Shown here piece after piece: positions 12,137 to 24,290 of a stretch of DNA of 64,000 nt (its first letter is position 1; the number at the start of each line of letters is the position of its first letter). Below the pieces are notes generated by a model that saw only the letters and a list, made by a program, of their open reading frames with translations, did no database searches and was not told the origin of the DNA. A program made the position numbers and the translations under genes. The stretch covers positions 144,673,003 through 144,737,002 of the forward strand of contig NC_061114.1 in the NCBI RefSeq assembly GCF_002878395.1, read 5' to 3'. Source of the DNA: Capsicum annuum. Taxonomy: Eukaryota > Streptophyta > Magnoliopsida > Solanales > Solanaceae.

Positions 12137-14286
12137 TATGTATAAAAATTATGGATCAAGAACATGACAAATACACCTCCACCGCAATACAATGAGTGTC
12201 AGGATTTTAGCCTCTTATGCAAGCACTAGGAGCGAACTGAACTAAGAAAAGTACAGGGAATTACACACTTACTTTTCCTAACAACCAGAACATAATAAGA
12301 GAATATAGTGGAAGCCAACCAAATAGTAATAAGAAGGATAGATAATAAATGTAAACTCTATGAACCAAACAAACATCCAGCCCATACTTTTCCACAAAAA
12401 CCTCTAAACCTAAATACCAAACTAGGTCGGGACATTCCCTCGACCATGAAAAAAGAGAGTTCATAATTTCAAAAATCTAAAAAGAAACCTAATAAAATAG
12501 CAAGGCTTTCCAGAAAATAAAGGCTCACCTCTTCACAGCAACTCAACCAACACACCATACCACCTAACGCTACATAAGAGTAATAGAAAAACCCGAGAAC
12601 CCTACATCATGAAATGATGCAGCATCCAGAGATGGTCAATCAGATAAGCACTGGAATATAACTCAGGGAAAGTGATAAAGTATTCTCATTTCCAAAACTA
12701 ATTAAAACCATATACACACATATTAATATCTACACATATAGGATATTTTGATGGGGGAAAAGGTCATGAACATGGGATTATAAAATATTAACCTGTACTG
12801 TGTAGCTCTATCCATTCTAAGGGCTCCTATGGGATATATAGGCTTAGCTCTCCCTGCTGAAAGGGCCTCAGTTTGTATTTGTCGCATGAATTGAGAAATC
12901 TAAAGAAAGGTATAAAGACACCAAGGATCTAGCCATTCCCAAAATATAATGTGTGAACCAACCACATGGTTATATAGAACCCTCACCGGCAATGGTGGTT
13001 TCCAATGTTAGCCTCCTCGGGACCTCTACCTTTACGGTGAGCTACACAACCCCTTTTATGTCCAAAGTAAAATTGTTTTGCACATAATCCCAACTACAAA
13101 TTGAGGAGTCTTATATTAAGGCATTTATCACTTGTTATCATCATACCAATTATGCTTTCAATCTTATATAATCATGCCAATCCATTCCAATTAACCAATT
13201 GACTCCCAAGTCCCTTTTTAAAATCCAAAGCCATGGCCACAAAGGCCTTTCAAATCCATTTTTATCATTTTTACTTTAATGTAATTCAATGGCTTCAAAA
13301 ATACAAGTTAAAGTATGTATATGTCCATGTTCAAAACTAAATTTACTAGGTGGGTTAAGGTAAATGCTAATTTAAAGCCAAAATCCATCAATTTAGGAAG
13401 ATACATGTCCCTTATTCCAATTCACTTAATAATGCACCCAATCGGTCCCAAAAAACATTTATCAAAGCATGAATAACACATTCAAAATATGGGGAAAAAA
13501 TTATGTAATTTCAAACATCACCCCTCAACCCAATTTTAATCCTAACATTTAATTCACATAAGTATTGAATCAAATTATGAATTGATGAAAATACAAGTTT
13601 AGGGATGAGAGACATGCCTGAAATACCAAAAAATTGAAAGAAATTTGAAGTTGGGAGCTTGAGGGTTGAATTCCTTATGAACCCTAGTTTTTTCTTACTC
13701 TGGGAATTTAAGATGAAGAGAGAAAGTTTGATTTTGATTAACTAAAGGCAAAGAGGTTCTTTAAGGGTTTTTAAGTGGTGGGATAGTAGTTAGATGGGAG
13801 GAAAAGACCAAAATGACCTTAATTGAAATGTCCAGGTAAAATCGATGCTAGTCGTCACGAGTTAGGTAACGACTCGTGAGGTCTGACCATGAGTCATTAC
13901 ATACACTCGTTACCTAGGGATCAAAATCCATGTACCCCATTGCTAGGATCATAAAATCCTCATCATGACTCATTATCTTCGAACACAAGTCTTGACAAAG
14001 ACTCATAATCAAGGAAGAACCCTAGCACCACCTCACTATTAAGACAACGAACCCCCCCAATGACTCGTTATATCTCCGAATGAGTCCTACCTTGGACTCA
14101 TTGTCAAGGGACCAAACCTATCAAAAATCACTACCGTGGTGACGAGTCAGTCCCAGTGACTCATTATGGGAGGTAACGACTCGTGACCAGGTCCGTTACC
14201 ACTGGCAATTTGATATTATATCAAAAAATTGGTAATTCAACTACTTCACTCTAGGAAGGTCTACAGTTTAAGAATCCGAGGTTTCA
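12137..14286 (-). mobile_element. 3' LTR of the outer C element (main part)
   Basis: Similar to the LTRs at 50537-52717 and 57260-59406 along its length: 'gtcgggacattccctcgacc' at 12426 corresponds to 'ttgggacatgtccccaact' at 50808, and 'ataactcagggaaagtgata' at 12658 to 'gtaactcagggatggggga' at 51064. It ends CGAGGTTTCA (14286), the LTR 5' end read on the minus strand. U3 (13840-14190) is dense in TGACTCA-like motifs. Non-coding. Confidence 0.7.
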
Positions 14287-14305
14287 TATTCCACCAACCC
14301 TTAGG
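14287..14305 (-). other. Polypurine tract of the outer C element
   Basis: Read on the minus strand, CCTAAGGGTTGGTGGAATA immediately precedes the LTR start TGAAACC. This is the expected place for the plus-strand primer of reverse transcription; two T's interrupt the purines. Confidence 0.5.
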
Positions 14306-14406
14306 ATCATTTATCCTTGAATGAGTAGTTAGAGCACCTTGTTATGAAAATAATAAAGAATAGAAAAAGAACCAAATGACAAGTTTGAAATGCCACTAGA
14401 ATAAGA

Positions 14407-15199
14407 ATGAAAATCATACCTCAAGCATTTTCATCCGAGGTTGGGAACAAGAATGGATACTTGGCCTTCATATCTTTCTCAGCTTCCCTAGTAGATTTTC
14501 TACCTTTTGATTCCTCCAAAGCACCATTACCGAAGCTATATCCTTATTCCTCAATTTATGAACTTTTCTACCAAATATTTCAATCGAGATTTCCACATAA
14601 GATAATGAATCTGAAACACAAACATCATCAACAGATACTATCAAAGAAAAATCACCCAGACACTTTTTTAGCATAGACATATAAAAAACAGAATGACTAG
14701 AGCCTAAATGCATAGGCAAATCCAACTCATAAGCAACATTTCGATTTTCCTCATAATCTTGTATGAACCAATGTAAAGGGAACTAAGATTCCCCTTCTTC
14801 CAAAATATGATGACTCCTTTCATAGGAGAAACCTTGAAGAACACTCAATCACTAACCTCAAACTCCAATTCCACTGCCTTACATTCACATAATACTTTTG
14901 GTGACTCTGAGCAGTCTTAAGTCTTTCTATAATGACTTTCACCTTCTCTATGACTTGGTAAACAAAGTCAAGATAAAACAACCTAGTCTCACTAACCGCA
15001 AACCTTCCAATGGGATACCTATATCTCCTTCCCTAAAGAGCCTCGAAAGGATTCATCTGAATGCTAGAATGGTAACTATTATTGAATGAAAACTTAATGA
15101 GGGGTAAATGATCAACCCAACTACCCCTAAAATCAATCACATAGGCCTTTAGCATATCCTCTTAATTTTGAATAGCTTGTTCTACTTGCCTATCCATTT
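14407..15199 (-). pseudogene. Ty3/gypsy integrase C-terminus plus chromodomain (outer C element)
   Basis: Minus-strand reading gives, in order, MDRQVEQAIQN (integrase catalytic Glu region, about 15160-15199), VIDFRGSWVDHLPLIKFSFN, a region equivalent to the RYPIGRF integrase tail, then SLSYVEISIEIFGRKVHKLR and DIASVMVLWRNQKVEN (about 14500-14600), the chromodomain-like end typical of plant chromoviruses. It lies directly upstream of the purine tract and 3' LTR, as expected. Stops and frameshifts are frequent. At about 15200 the coding sequence ends abruptly against a truncated copia LTR, so the catalytic Asp residues and all of gag, protease, RT and RNase H are missing. Confidence 0.7.
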
Positions 15200-15200
15200 A

Positions 15201-15783
15201 AAAGTTACAAAACCTTGTGAGACTAAAATTAAGACACTTTGAATTTTCTTCTTGAAGTTGCATAACCCATGCCTGTCTCAGTCTTCACCTTTTATAGTAT
15301 TAGGTTGTTGTTTATTCATAAGGAAACCCAAGATATTTCTTATCAATCAAGGACTTAAATTGATTAATTGGTTGAGGAATATAGCTGTTTGATATGTCGA
15401 TATTAGATATATCCATACACAGCTTTGGATCACGTCCATTTCAGATATGTTCAAGATCTATTTTCCTTTTTTGACTTTTATAGATTGATGACTTTTTAGA
15501 TATTCTTGTGATCTTTACTTCCTTTGCTTTAGTCATTCATGATCTGATTTTTTGAGGATTTTGGGCCAGAGATTCTCTGTGATTGATTTGATTTGTCTAG
15601 ACTTATCGTATTGAGATTTTCATCCATCTTTTCTCATTTTGATTGATTTTCTTTGATGTTTCAGATCATGAGTTTGTGTCCTTCTATTTCTAGAGAAGCT
15701 TCCTTTATCAATAATCTTCAATATCCTTCAAAGATTCACTTGTTAATTTTTCATTATTAAAATATAGACTTTAGAGGCTAACA
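15201..15783 (-). mobile_element. Copia 3' LTR (truncated)
   Basis: Matches 25680-26204: 'aaagttacaaaaccttgtgagac' at 15201 against 'aaagttacaaagccttgtgagac' at 25680, and 'ttagaggctaaca' at the right end. About 345 bp present in the partner LTR are missing at the left, where it abuts the integrase remnant. Confidence 0.8.
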
Positions 15784-15798
15784 TTCTCCCCTTTTTTT
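15784..15798 (-). other. Copia polypurine tract
   Basis: Minus-strand AAAAAAAGGGGAGAA lies directly before the LTR start TGTTAGCCTC. Further CTCCCCC blocks near 15850 and 15930 are additional purine runs on the same strand. Confidence 0.7.
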
Positions 15799-16249
15799 AT
15801 AATGACAAACACGAGTAAACATTAGTTGACTTCCTTATCTGACAGATTGCTCCCCCTAACTTGTAGTCATTTTTGTTGCCTCATATTTCTTGGGTATCAA
15901 TCGGATTTTGTGTATTGAAGTCAAATTTCTCCCCCTTGTGAGGATTTATATTGTCCCAAGTTTTTGGATATTAGTCAACCTTTGTATTTTGATAGTTGTC
16001 TTGTGCTTCCTAATTTCTTGATGTTCCTGTATTTCTCCCCTATTTGGCATAATAAAAAAGAATAGCAGCAAAAATAAAACACATAGGCAGAGCAACACAT
16101 GAGAAGCAATAGAAAACCATGAACAGTCATTAAATATTAACTAGGCAGGGTAAAAAAAGTGTCAAATAGTGTGATAAAGATTATCTTATAGCCCTTCAAT
16201 CATAAGGGACAGGACCCTCATTCAATAAAATAAAAAAATTAATAGTTCA

Positions 16250-17760
16250 CCATTTTTCCAGGAAGTATGTTAGGGTGTTATGCATATTTTGAAAAAACTT
16301 GCCATAGGATTTGTCAACATTCTTGACAAAGAAAGAGTAGGAGTTTCAAACATAGATAGCCAGATTATCATTCGAGGAAGATACTTGGGCTTTCAAAGAG
16401 TCCATGGAAGAGAGCACTCGAGAGAAGAGCTTGAATCCTTCCTATTTGAGCCCATTGAGTCCCAGCCAGACCACACTTATGTCAGAGCTTGTATTTATTC
16501 CAAGGTCTAGGAGTTTGGTAGTAGAATCCTTAAGTTGCATGATACATTTATCAATGGATTTAAACTGCTGCTTAAGTTCTTTAAGTTCCTTCATCAAAGA
16601 GACAGAAGGGTTCGAGACTAATTCACTTACCTTTGGAGGCCCAGCCTTAGCACGGGCAAACACCTTCCTGCACTATTCATCAGCCTTAGCACGGGCAAAC
16701 ACCTTCCTGCACCATTCATCATCCACTAAGACATATCCCATGCTGCTGAAAGTTCTTAAATTATAACTTGCAACAACTTCTACAGGGGAATAAACAAAGA
16801 GATTTATAGAGTAGAATAATAGGATTTGGGTGATAAGCAGTCTGTATGGAAAACTGGCAGATGTATTTACTTCACTTGAACTCTTAAGCATGCACTTGCG
16901 TATCTAAGTTTCCCAATTGATTTTGATCTTCTTGACCAGACAGTACAACACAAAGACCTCATAAGTGATGCTGTTTAGGGATTCTTTTTGCGAAATCAAT
17001 GTTGTAGCAATGATATGGGCCATGATGAAAAATTTAAAGCATAAAGACAGGGGACCAAAGTTGGTTGATATTAAGCCAGGGTCAGACAAAAATTTCTTGG
17101 CTTCCTCAAAGCCAACTTCAAAGTCCTTAGGCCAGTTATTATTTATAAAAGGGACCACACAAAAAAAAATTATTATCAAAAACTTTTCCAAATAGAAAGT
17201 TATTCAAGACAATTACTGAGCCTAGCACAAGAGTCTCGAACTCACCCCTATTTAGGGAAAGTTAGAGATTAGCGTAAAATATGCGAACAGGGTATTCACA
17301 AACTAGAAGTCCACAAAGGTGAAAAATCAAGGACAAATATTGGAATTTTAAAAAGTGAATAACGTTGAAAGAGGCATCTTTGAGTTGACTGAGATTGATG
17401 ATACTGCTAGGAATGATTGACTAATGTTTAAAGGAGTGAAACATTTCCTTGTGAAGGTTTTTCTAGAATTGATGCATCTCTTTTGAAGGGATACTTAGAA
17501 GGATTTGGATGGATTTTCTTATAGATGAAATAGGGCTGGAAGTGGTTCATCATCTCTTGAGGATAGTGGATTGAGAGAAGAACCATCAAAGGATTCTGAA
17601 AGAAAAACTAGACCGTCGGATGAGATTCTAGATACATTGGCCATGGAGCGGGTTGTTTTGGCGTGAGTGAGAGAGAAGAAGAGATTTAAAAAAGGAGAGA
17701 CAGAAGATATGTTTAAGAGAACCTTAGAAACAAGAGGCAACTATTAAATGAAGGAAATGG
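16250..17760 (-). pseudogene. Extra ORF of the copia element (function unknown)
   Basis: Minus-strand fragments can be followed from MANVSRISSDGLVFLSES (ATG at 17642-17644) through VVPFINNNWPKDFEVGFEEA and MAHIIATTLISQKESL (about 17000-17150), SSEVNTSASFPYRLLITQIL (about 16820-16870), FSSMGYVLVDDEWCRKVF (about 16690-16745) and a likely coiled-coil stretch MKELKELKQQFKSIDK (about 16540-16600). Composition and layout recall the extra or env-like ORFs between pol and the 3' LTR in some plant retrotransposons. That comparison is from memory, and I do not assign a function. Several stops interrupt it. It carries a 13-codon in-frame duplication (16642-16719). Confidence 0.5.
16642..16719. repeat. 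39-bp tandem duplication
   Basis: Two adjacent 39-bp copies (16642-16680 and 16681-16719) start 'cagccttagcacgggcaaac' and differ at one visible base (cactattcat / caccattcat). The length is 13 codons, duplicating CRKVFARAKA in frame in the minus-strand extra ORF; the differing base turns a Trp codon into a stop in one copy. Confidence 0.9.
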
Positions 17761-17912
17761 TAAGAGGAAGGGGTGTGAAGTAAAAGAGGACTGATGGAGG
17801 TAAAACAAAACTGCATGGGGAGAAGAAAAGAATGGTAGAGGTGGCATGGGAAATGGTGAAATTAATGATGACATTACTTTTAAAAGAAAACTTTTTGGTA
17901 AAATAGGTAAAA

Positions 17913-18110
17913 TTGGACTAAGTAAAAAATATTGTGTCCAAAAATATGACTCATAAGTCATTAAAGCTAAATCTTTTTTAGAGAAATCAAGATCTTTCTT
18001 CTATCAAGAAATAAAATTGGTCTAAGTAAAATGATTTGTGTCCAAAAATATGAATCATAAGTCATTAATACCAAATATTTTTTATGAGAAAATAATATTT
18101 TAAAAAAAAA
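17913..18110. repeat. Diverged ~104-bp tandem duplication
   Basis: 'ttggactaagtaaaaaat...tgtccaaaaatatgactcataagtcatta' (from 17913) recurs 104 bp later as 'ttggtctaagtaaaatga...tgtccaaaaatatgaatcataagtcatta' (from 18017). It lies upstream of the extra ORF, in the non-coding part of the copia element. Confidence 0.75.
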
Positions 18111-18180
18111 TCCAACCTTTTACAAGATCATGCATAGAAAGATGCTTAAAGTCAATACGTTTTTCACTAGATGCACAGAA

Positions 18181-18192
18181 TATTTATATAGA
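18181..18192 (-). promoter_or_regulatory. Possible internal TATA box ahead of the extra ORF
   Basis: Minus strand reads AGTCTATATAAATA, a good plant TATA sequence, about 540 bp upstream of the extra ORF ATG. It could drive that ORF separately from the LTR. Position and sequence only. The rest of 18111-18900 is AT-rich, with no gene I can support. Confidence 0.3.
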
Positions 18193-18899
18193 CTACCAGT
18201 ACAGTATTATCACACATTCTGGGAACTAACTCCAAAGACAAGTTACACTTAGGTAGTTGATGCAAGATTCATAGAATTTAAGTACAGCAACTCTTGAGAG
18301 TTGTATATATTGCTCCAGTTTTTGACGAGTCAACTAAAGTTTGTTTCTTGTTGAGTCAAGAATTTGGGGTAACACTTTCATTAGAATTCCAAAATTCTCA
18401 TAAAAAAATGTTAGAAATATCAGGAATAATATCTAAACATGTACCAAAAATATTAAAAGGAATTAGAATTGTAGCAAAATTGCCCCTCTTTTTTAAAAAA
18501 AAAAATCAATTTCTTAATTTAAAAAAACATGGTTTTAGGTATAACAAATTTTCAAATTCTAGAAATTGTCTCAAGAAAAATTCTTTATGAATAAAACCAT
18601 ATGAAGCAACTTAAAACATTTGAGGACAGCAACTGATAAAGATAATTCATACTAATTCTGACTTTGTCATAGGGACAGAGATTTTATTGCATTCAGTACC
18701 CTCGTGGAAGGAATATTTTTGAACTATGTTTCTGTCTTCAGTTCAATTTTATCATTTTATATGTAAGAGTCATCTCTAAAGGAGATATAATCGACTTTTC
18801 TTGTGATGTCTCAAAGATTATGCGAGCAATATCTCCAGATTGTAAATCTCTTCTTGAGTCAAATCTGATGACACTGCTATAGGTATTGTTATTGAATTT

Positions 18900-20033
18900 T
18901 GTTTAATCCTCCACCTTCATTATTCAAAGCATAGGATATTTCCTAAGTTTTTTCGTCATGTATATGGAACATCCGCCATCAGGAGCCCATACTTCTTTTT
19001 TTATGGTTTCCGCAGATATGTTCCTGCAAAATAAGAAGACTAAGTCTGCTTAAGTACCCAAGTGGTCTTGGGTCCTTACGGGTTAGATGTGCTTCCTTTG
19101 GGATTCCAAACCAACACACTTTTAGGATTATTCCTGCAACTGCAGGATTTGTGCTCTCTCTATCTACAGTTAAAATAGATGGATCCTCGAGAAGAGAAAG
19201 AGATCTTAGATGATTTAAACGACTCTGGTAAGGAAATCAAGGAGTTTTTAATGAAATTTGATCTTATAAAATTGGGTCTTAGAGATGTACTAATATTGTT
19301 TAACTTTATTTTTGTATAATCAAGCTTTTCTTGAAGTAGGTTAATTTTAATTTGACATGATCCGATTTCTATTTCATAATTTCATCATTCCTCTTTGAAT
19401 ATTCATTTAAATTGAGCTTTACAACTTTTCTTATCTTGAGCTAGTCTATTATATTTATTTAAGATATTTTGAAGCTCATCGATTATCATATCCAAGTTAT
19501 ATTTAAGAATATTAAAGTTATTGTTGTCTTAGCTTGCTAGATTCGCCTGTTGCCATGAAGCATATATTGGCGGCCTATGTTTCTTCTTTCGTTTCATCTT
19601 CGTCACTCCAGGCTCCAAAATTTTTGTTCTTCCTAGATTCTCTTCTTTTTAATTCTGGATAGTTCTGTTTGAAGTAGCCAGGATTTCTGCAGTAATAACA
19701 GTGTTCATCATTTCTAATAAAATCATCATTCTTGGTTCCTTTGAATATTTTTTATCTCTGTCTTATTATTTGCCTTACTCTATGATTTATGAGAGACATT
19801 CCTTCACTATTATCATCCTTAAGAATGTCCACTTCTTAGATTGGAGAAGCATTAAAGGCTACTGGTTTCTTTCTGTCTTTCTTGTAGTACCTGTTAATAT
19901 AATTTTTCTCATATGCAATAAGTTTACCTCGTAGTTTATCATATGTCATGTTGTGAAGATCTCATCTTCCATAATGGCAGCCTTTGTTTCCCAAATCTTT
20001 GGGAGACTTTGGACTAGCTTCTGTAATTGCAGG
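18900..20033 (-). pseudogene. Copia gag, C-terminal part, running into protease
   Basis: Minus strand, from 20033 downward: end of the gag core (YDKLRGKLIAYE, about 19920-19960), a zinc knuckle CYYCRNPGYFKQNY (about 19690) in which the His and last Cys of CX2CX4HX4C have both become Tyr, ANICFMATGESSKL, a coiled-coil-like region (ELQNILNKYNRLAQDKK; LLQEKLDYTKIKLNNIS, about 19280-19480), and near 18960-18990 WAPDGGCSIYMT, resembling the copia protease active-site segment. Several in-frame stops. The N-terminal part lies at 24709-25290; the break is the inserted gypsy element with target duplication GCAGG. Confidence 0.7.
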
Positions 20034-22669
20034 TGTAAGACCCCACAAAATTTCTAGCTTAATTCAGTCCTTTAAGCTTGTTAAGGGGTCTTAGACTTAA
20101 AATATTCTAGCTAAGTATTCAGACTTAGTTTATTTAGCCTTTGAAAGTTGGCAATCTTATTTCACGACCTTAATGTCCTTTAAATGTCTATGTTTTAGTT
20201 AATTCATGATCAGGAAGGTCAATAGGTGCTCCCGAACAAGTTTCAGATTTTTTAGACTTTGTTTGAAGCTTTTTTGGAATCCTAAAATAGTGAACCAATG
20301 AGATATTGGCGCACCGCGTCGCCTATCGCATTGTTTAATATTTTCCCCAGCTATAAGCATCAAATTCCAGTGAGTCAATACGATCTTGATGTGACACATT
20401 GACTATCGTGTCGATGGCATCGACGCGCCGCATCGACCTGTATATCAGTAACCCAATTTTAGTCATTAAAAGACGCCATTCTTAGGGGTATTTGGGTCTT
20501 TTTCCCCCGATGCTTAGCCCCCAAAACACGAAATTTAATACCTAGAAAGCAAATAAACTCATTTTTTCTCAATTTCTCTTAAGAACAAGCCTTAAGGTTT
20601 TTAAAGTTCAAATCAAGAACTCAAAATTCCACCGTTAATTTTCAGAAATTCTTGAACAAGGTATGTAAAGTGTTCTTCCAAGGGTCCCTTCGACCCTTGG
20701 AGTTCAAGAAACTTTTTTTAAAAGCATGAATTATGATTTCCATGTTGTGGGTTTCAATGTAATCATGTTGATATTGTTGTATGTGTTCCAAGTTGAAATC
20801 TTTATGTGTTTATTGATATTATGATAGCATGTAAATTGAATTTTGATTATCTTATATTGAAACCCTTGAATTATGATGTCATGATTTATTAGCATTGTTG
20901 TTCATGCCCAAGTATGAAGCTATGCCTACCATGTGTTTGATAAAATACTAAATTGAGATTATGGTGCTTTTATGATCCTTTGGGGATCTAAATAATAAAC
21001 CTATGCTATACCCACATGTTCACAATGTCTTCCATGCTAAAGCTATACCTTGTATGTGTTTGATGGAATGCTCATGAGATTGGTTTAATGAAATTATGAT
21101 GTGTTAGCATGTATTCCTATTTATGTGCAAGTTCATGACTTTCAAGTGATTGATGAAATGCCTCATAGATTGTATTGTGAGTTGTTGAATATTGTCAAGT
21201 ATTTAAGAATTATCATGCTAGATCATTTTTATTCTATTGAGTCCTGAAGGTATTTAATACCCGACAATTTAGTTGTGTGCCTAGATTCAGTGTCAGTTAT
21301 AGAACAGTCTCAATCATGCCATGATCAGTAGTACTCTAGTTCAGTTACAAAACTCAGGAAAAATTAGTAAACTCAGTATCAATCCAATCTCATTCAGTAT
21401 TTAGTTCAGTCCTCAGTAATCTCAGTCAGCTAATAAAACTCAGTAGTATTCCATCAGTCAACGAAACTCAGTAAACTCAGTTCAGTTCAATTAATCAGTA
21501 TAATCAGCAATAGATCAGTCTAGCCTAGTAAGAACTAGGAAATTAGTCCAGTGTCTATTCAGTTGGGAGTAGGATTCAGCACCGAGTGAACCCAGGGATG
21601 GGGGCTCACCCGCTAGTAGAGGGTGTGATCCTTAGAAGCAATCCTTGCACTCCAAAACTATGTAGCCAGCATAGGTTAAGATATAACCCTATGAGTCTAG
21701 GATTAATACATCTTATTTGAGTTCTCCTACCAGCGAGGGGGTGATAGAAGAGCTCTCTGTCAGGGAGGGTTAACTCATAGCTTATCTTTACCTATGGCAC
21801 GGTACTAACACACTTCCAACTGGGGTTATAGGTTGGACCCCAAATAGTTTAGAAAGGGGCATATCAGTTAGATGATTACCTCCCACAGTATCAGTCTCAG
21901 TCCTCAATAAAGAACTCAGATAGTTCTATAGATTTCAGGAGCTCAGTATGGAACAAAGCTAGTTTCATTAAAAACAAGGTTGTTAGACACAGTCACTCAG
22001 TAAGTAGTATATTAGTTATCTATTACATCAGTTAACAAGTATTTAGACTCAGTATTTAGTATTATCACGATCTCAGTTATAGTTTACGTATTCGTGCATG
22101 CACTCTCATTCAGTCATACTCATGTTATTCAGTTGTTATTGTTCATGCATATAAACCCTTGCATTTGGCCTTAACTTACTTTGAGTGATATTACATTCAC
22201 ACGTACTGATGCATACTTTTCTTTTATGCTATGGTCTTTTATACTATAGGTTCAAATGTACAGGCTCTAGAGAACCCTTAGCAGATCAGACTTTTAGCAG
22301 ACAGAGTAGTGGTGAGTCCTCATAGTTAGAGGATATGTTTATTCATTTAGTATCGCAGTTTATTTTTAGTAGTTGGAGTTAGTTGGGGGATTGTCCCATC
22401 AACTCCACAGTTCAGATAGTTTTAAAGGTTTTTCATACTAATTGTTCAGACAGAATTCAGTATTTCAGATTTTGATGTTTTATCAGATCTTATCATTTCT
22501 CTTTATCAGTATTATAGTTTTGAACCTTATGGCATTTTAGCCCATTATTTTGCACTATATAGTGTTATTACTCAGTAATTGTAGCAGGTACCAGTCATGG
22601 GTTAGCTTGTGGTCCTTCGGGATTATGAGCACCGTGTAGTGTTTAGGGTACCATACTCGGGGCATTACA
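20034..22669 (+). mobile_element. 5' LTR of the family A element
   Basis: 2636 bp, TGTAAGACCCC to CGGGGCATTACA. It ends three bases before a primer site. It matches the A LTRs at 4894 and 9075 in reverse complement and that at 47047 directly ('catgggttagcttgtggtcc' at 22597 against 'catgggttagcttgggatta' at 48992). The region 21540-21850 repeats short blocks such as 'gctcacccgctagtagaggg'. Non-coding. Confidence 0.85.
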
Positions 22670-22673
22670 AACT

Positions 22674-22685
22674 TGGTATCAGAGC
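22674..22685 (+). other. Primer binding site, tRNA-iMet
   Basis: TGGTATCAGAGC, the exact 12-base complement used by most plant LTR retrotransposons, placed just after the 5' LTR. Confidence 0.9.
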
Positions 22686-22892
22686 CTAAGGTTCAATAGA
22701 ATCCTAGAAAGTCTAAAAGTCGCATCTAGTAGAGTCTTGTGCATGGGTGTGTAGCGCACCACACTTATGTGTAGAAGGATATGAGATGTTGTTGGAATAG
22801 TTTCTCTTCTTTCAGTATTCATGTCGTACGAGTGAACATGAGCTCTAGTTAAACTCTCATTCTAATCTGCTTCTTCCTTTTAATTACAAAAC

Positions 22893-24290
22893 ATGCCTCC
22901 TAAAGGACTAACAAAAGAGAAATCAAAAACTAGTCAGCACCCCAGCCCATTCAAGAAGATCCCCTAGACGAGCACGTCTGTCATGCAGAATTTAGAAGTG
23001 CATTCACTACGCTAGCCAATTTAGTAGCATCCCAGAATTAATGGCAGCTGTTATTCCGGCCAACCCTGTGGCCAATATTGCTGCAGCGGATTCAGGACTT
23101 CACCCGAATGAATCCTCTTTTATTCCCAGAATCTAAGTCAGAATATGATCCACGGGAGTTCTTAGATCAGGTTCAACAAGTCACAGATATCATGGGAGTA
23201 ACTTCCAGTGAGAGTGCTGAGTTAACCGCCTATCATCTACAAGATGTAGCCCATACGTGGTTTAAGAAGTGGGAGGTAGACAGGCGTGCAGATGTAGAGC
23301 CTATAGAATGGAAAGAGTTTGCTACAGCCTTCTTAGATAAATTCTTTACCTTAGAGCTGAAAGAAGCCAAGGTGTTAGAGTTTATCAATCTCAAGTAGCG
23401 TGTGAAAGAGTATTCCATCAAGTTTACTCAGTTAGCAGGTGTGCTCCCCATGTAGTGGCAGACAATAGATCCAAAATGAGCAAGTTCATCTCTAGGTATT
23501 GAGTAGAGTGGTTTAGGAGTGAAGGACATATCTAGGCTTATGGTCCATGCTCAACAGATTGAGGAGCAGAAGCTTAAAAAGAAGGAGAGATAAAATAAGA
23601 AAGATAGAACAGGTAGTTTTAGCTTTGCTTAGCCCAAGTTAGAGAGTGGAAATCGTTCTCAGTTCCATACAAAATTTGCATCCCCAGTTCCATCTTTATC
23701 TAGTGCACCAGTACCAATGTTTAGAAATAACAGTCATAATGAGGCGCCAGGCTCCAAAACCTAGAGTAGTGCAAGCGATGTTTGAACTAATCCATTTTGC
23801 AAGGAATGTGGTAATAATTATAAGGGTATGTGTAGAGTCGGTAGTGATGTGTGCTTTAGATATGGCGAGTCAGGTCACAGAGTCTAAGATTATCCTAAGG
23901 CTAGCCTACGAAGTCAGCACAGTCATCCTTCAGATAAGTCTAGTCACCCGAATCAGCATGGTACCACTTCCAGTGCCGCCAGTAGACAGCGCCCAAATAG
24001 GCTTTATGCACTTCAGTCTAGGAAAGATCGGGAAATTTCTCCTGATACAATTATTGGTACATTACAAACCTCCACTTTCATATATTTATGCCTTATCCAA
24101 TTTAGAAGCTTCTCTGTCTTTTGTAACTCTTTGCATAGCAGTTAACTTTAGAGTCAGACCAAATATTAACAAAACCTTTCTTAGTCTCCACCCTAGTGGG
24201 TCAGTCTATCATAGCTCGATGGGTATACAGGAACTATTCAATTATGATATCTCAGAAAGTCAGGCTTTCATATTTCAGTAGTAATAATAG
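22893..24290 (+). pseudogene. Family A gag and protease start
   Basis: Starts at an ATG (MPPKGLTKEKSKTSQH, with a stop soon after). The best-kept part, 23078-23398, reads MLQRIQDFTRMNPLLFPESK through AYHLQDVAHTWFKKWEV to ELKEAKVLEFINLK, the retrotransposon gag core of Ty3/gypsy elements. Next come SRLMVHAQQIEEQKLKKKER and a knuckle CFRYGESGHRV-DY (near 23850) in which two of the Cys positions are Tyr. Near 24090-24270 are protease fragments (ASLSFVTLCIAVNF; SIIARWVYRN). Multiple stops and at least two frame changes. Coding ends by about 24290, before the catalytic domains that would follow. Confidence 0.8.

Noticed and set aside
23646..24281. 211-residue ORF as a possible real gene
   Set aside because: It crosses the gag linker, zinc knuckle and protease of the A element in shifting frames; only its end (LSNLEASLSFVTLCIAVNF) is real protease text.
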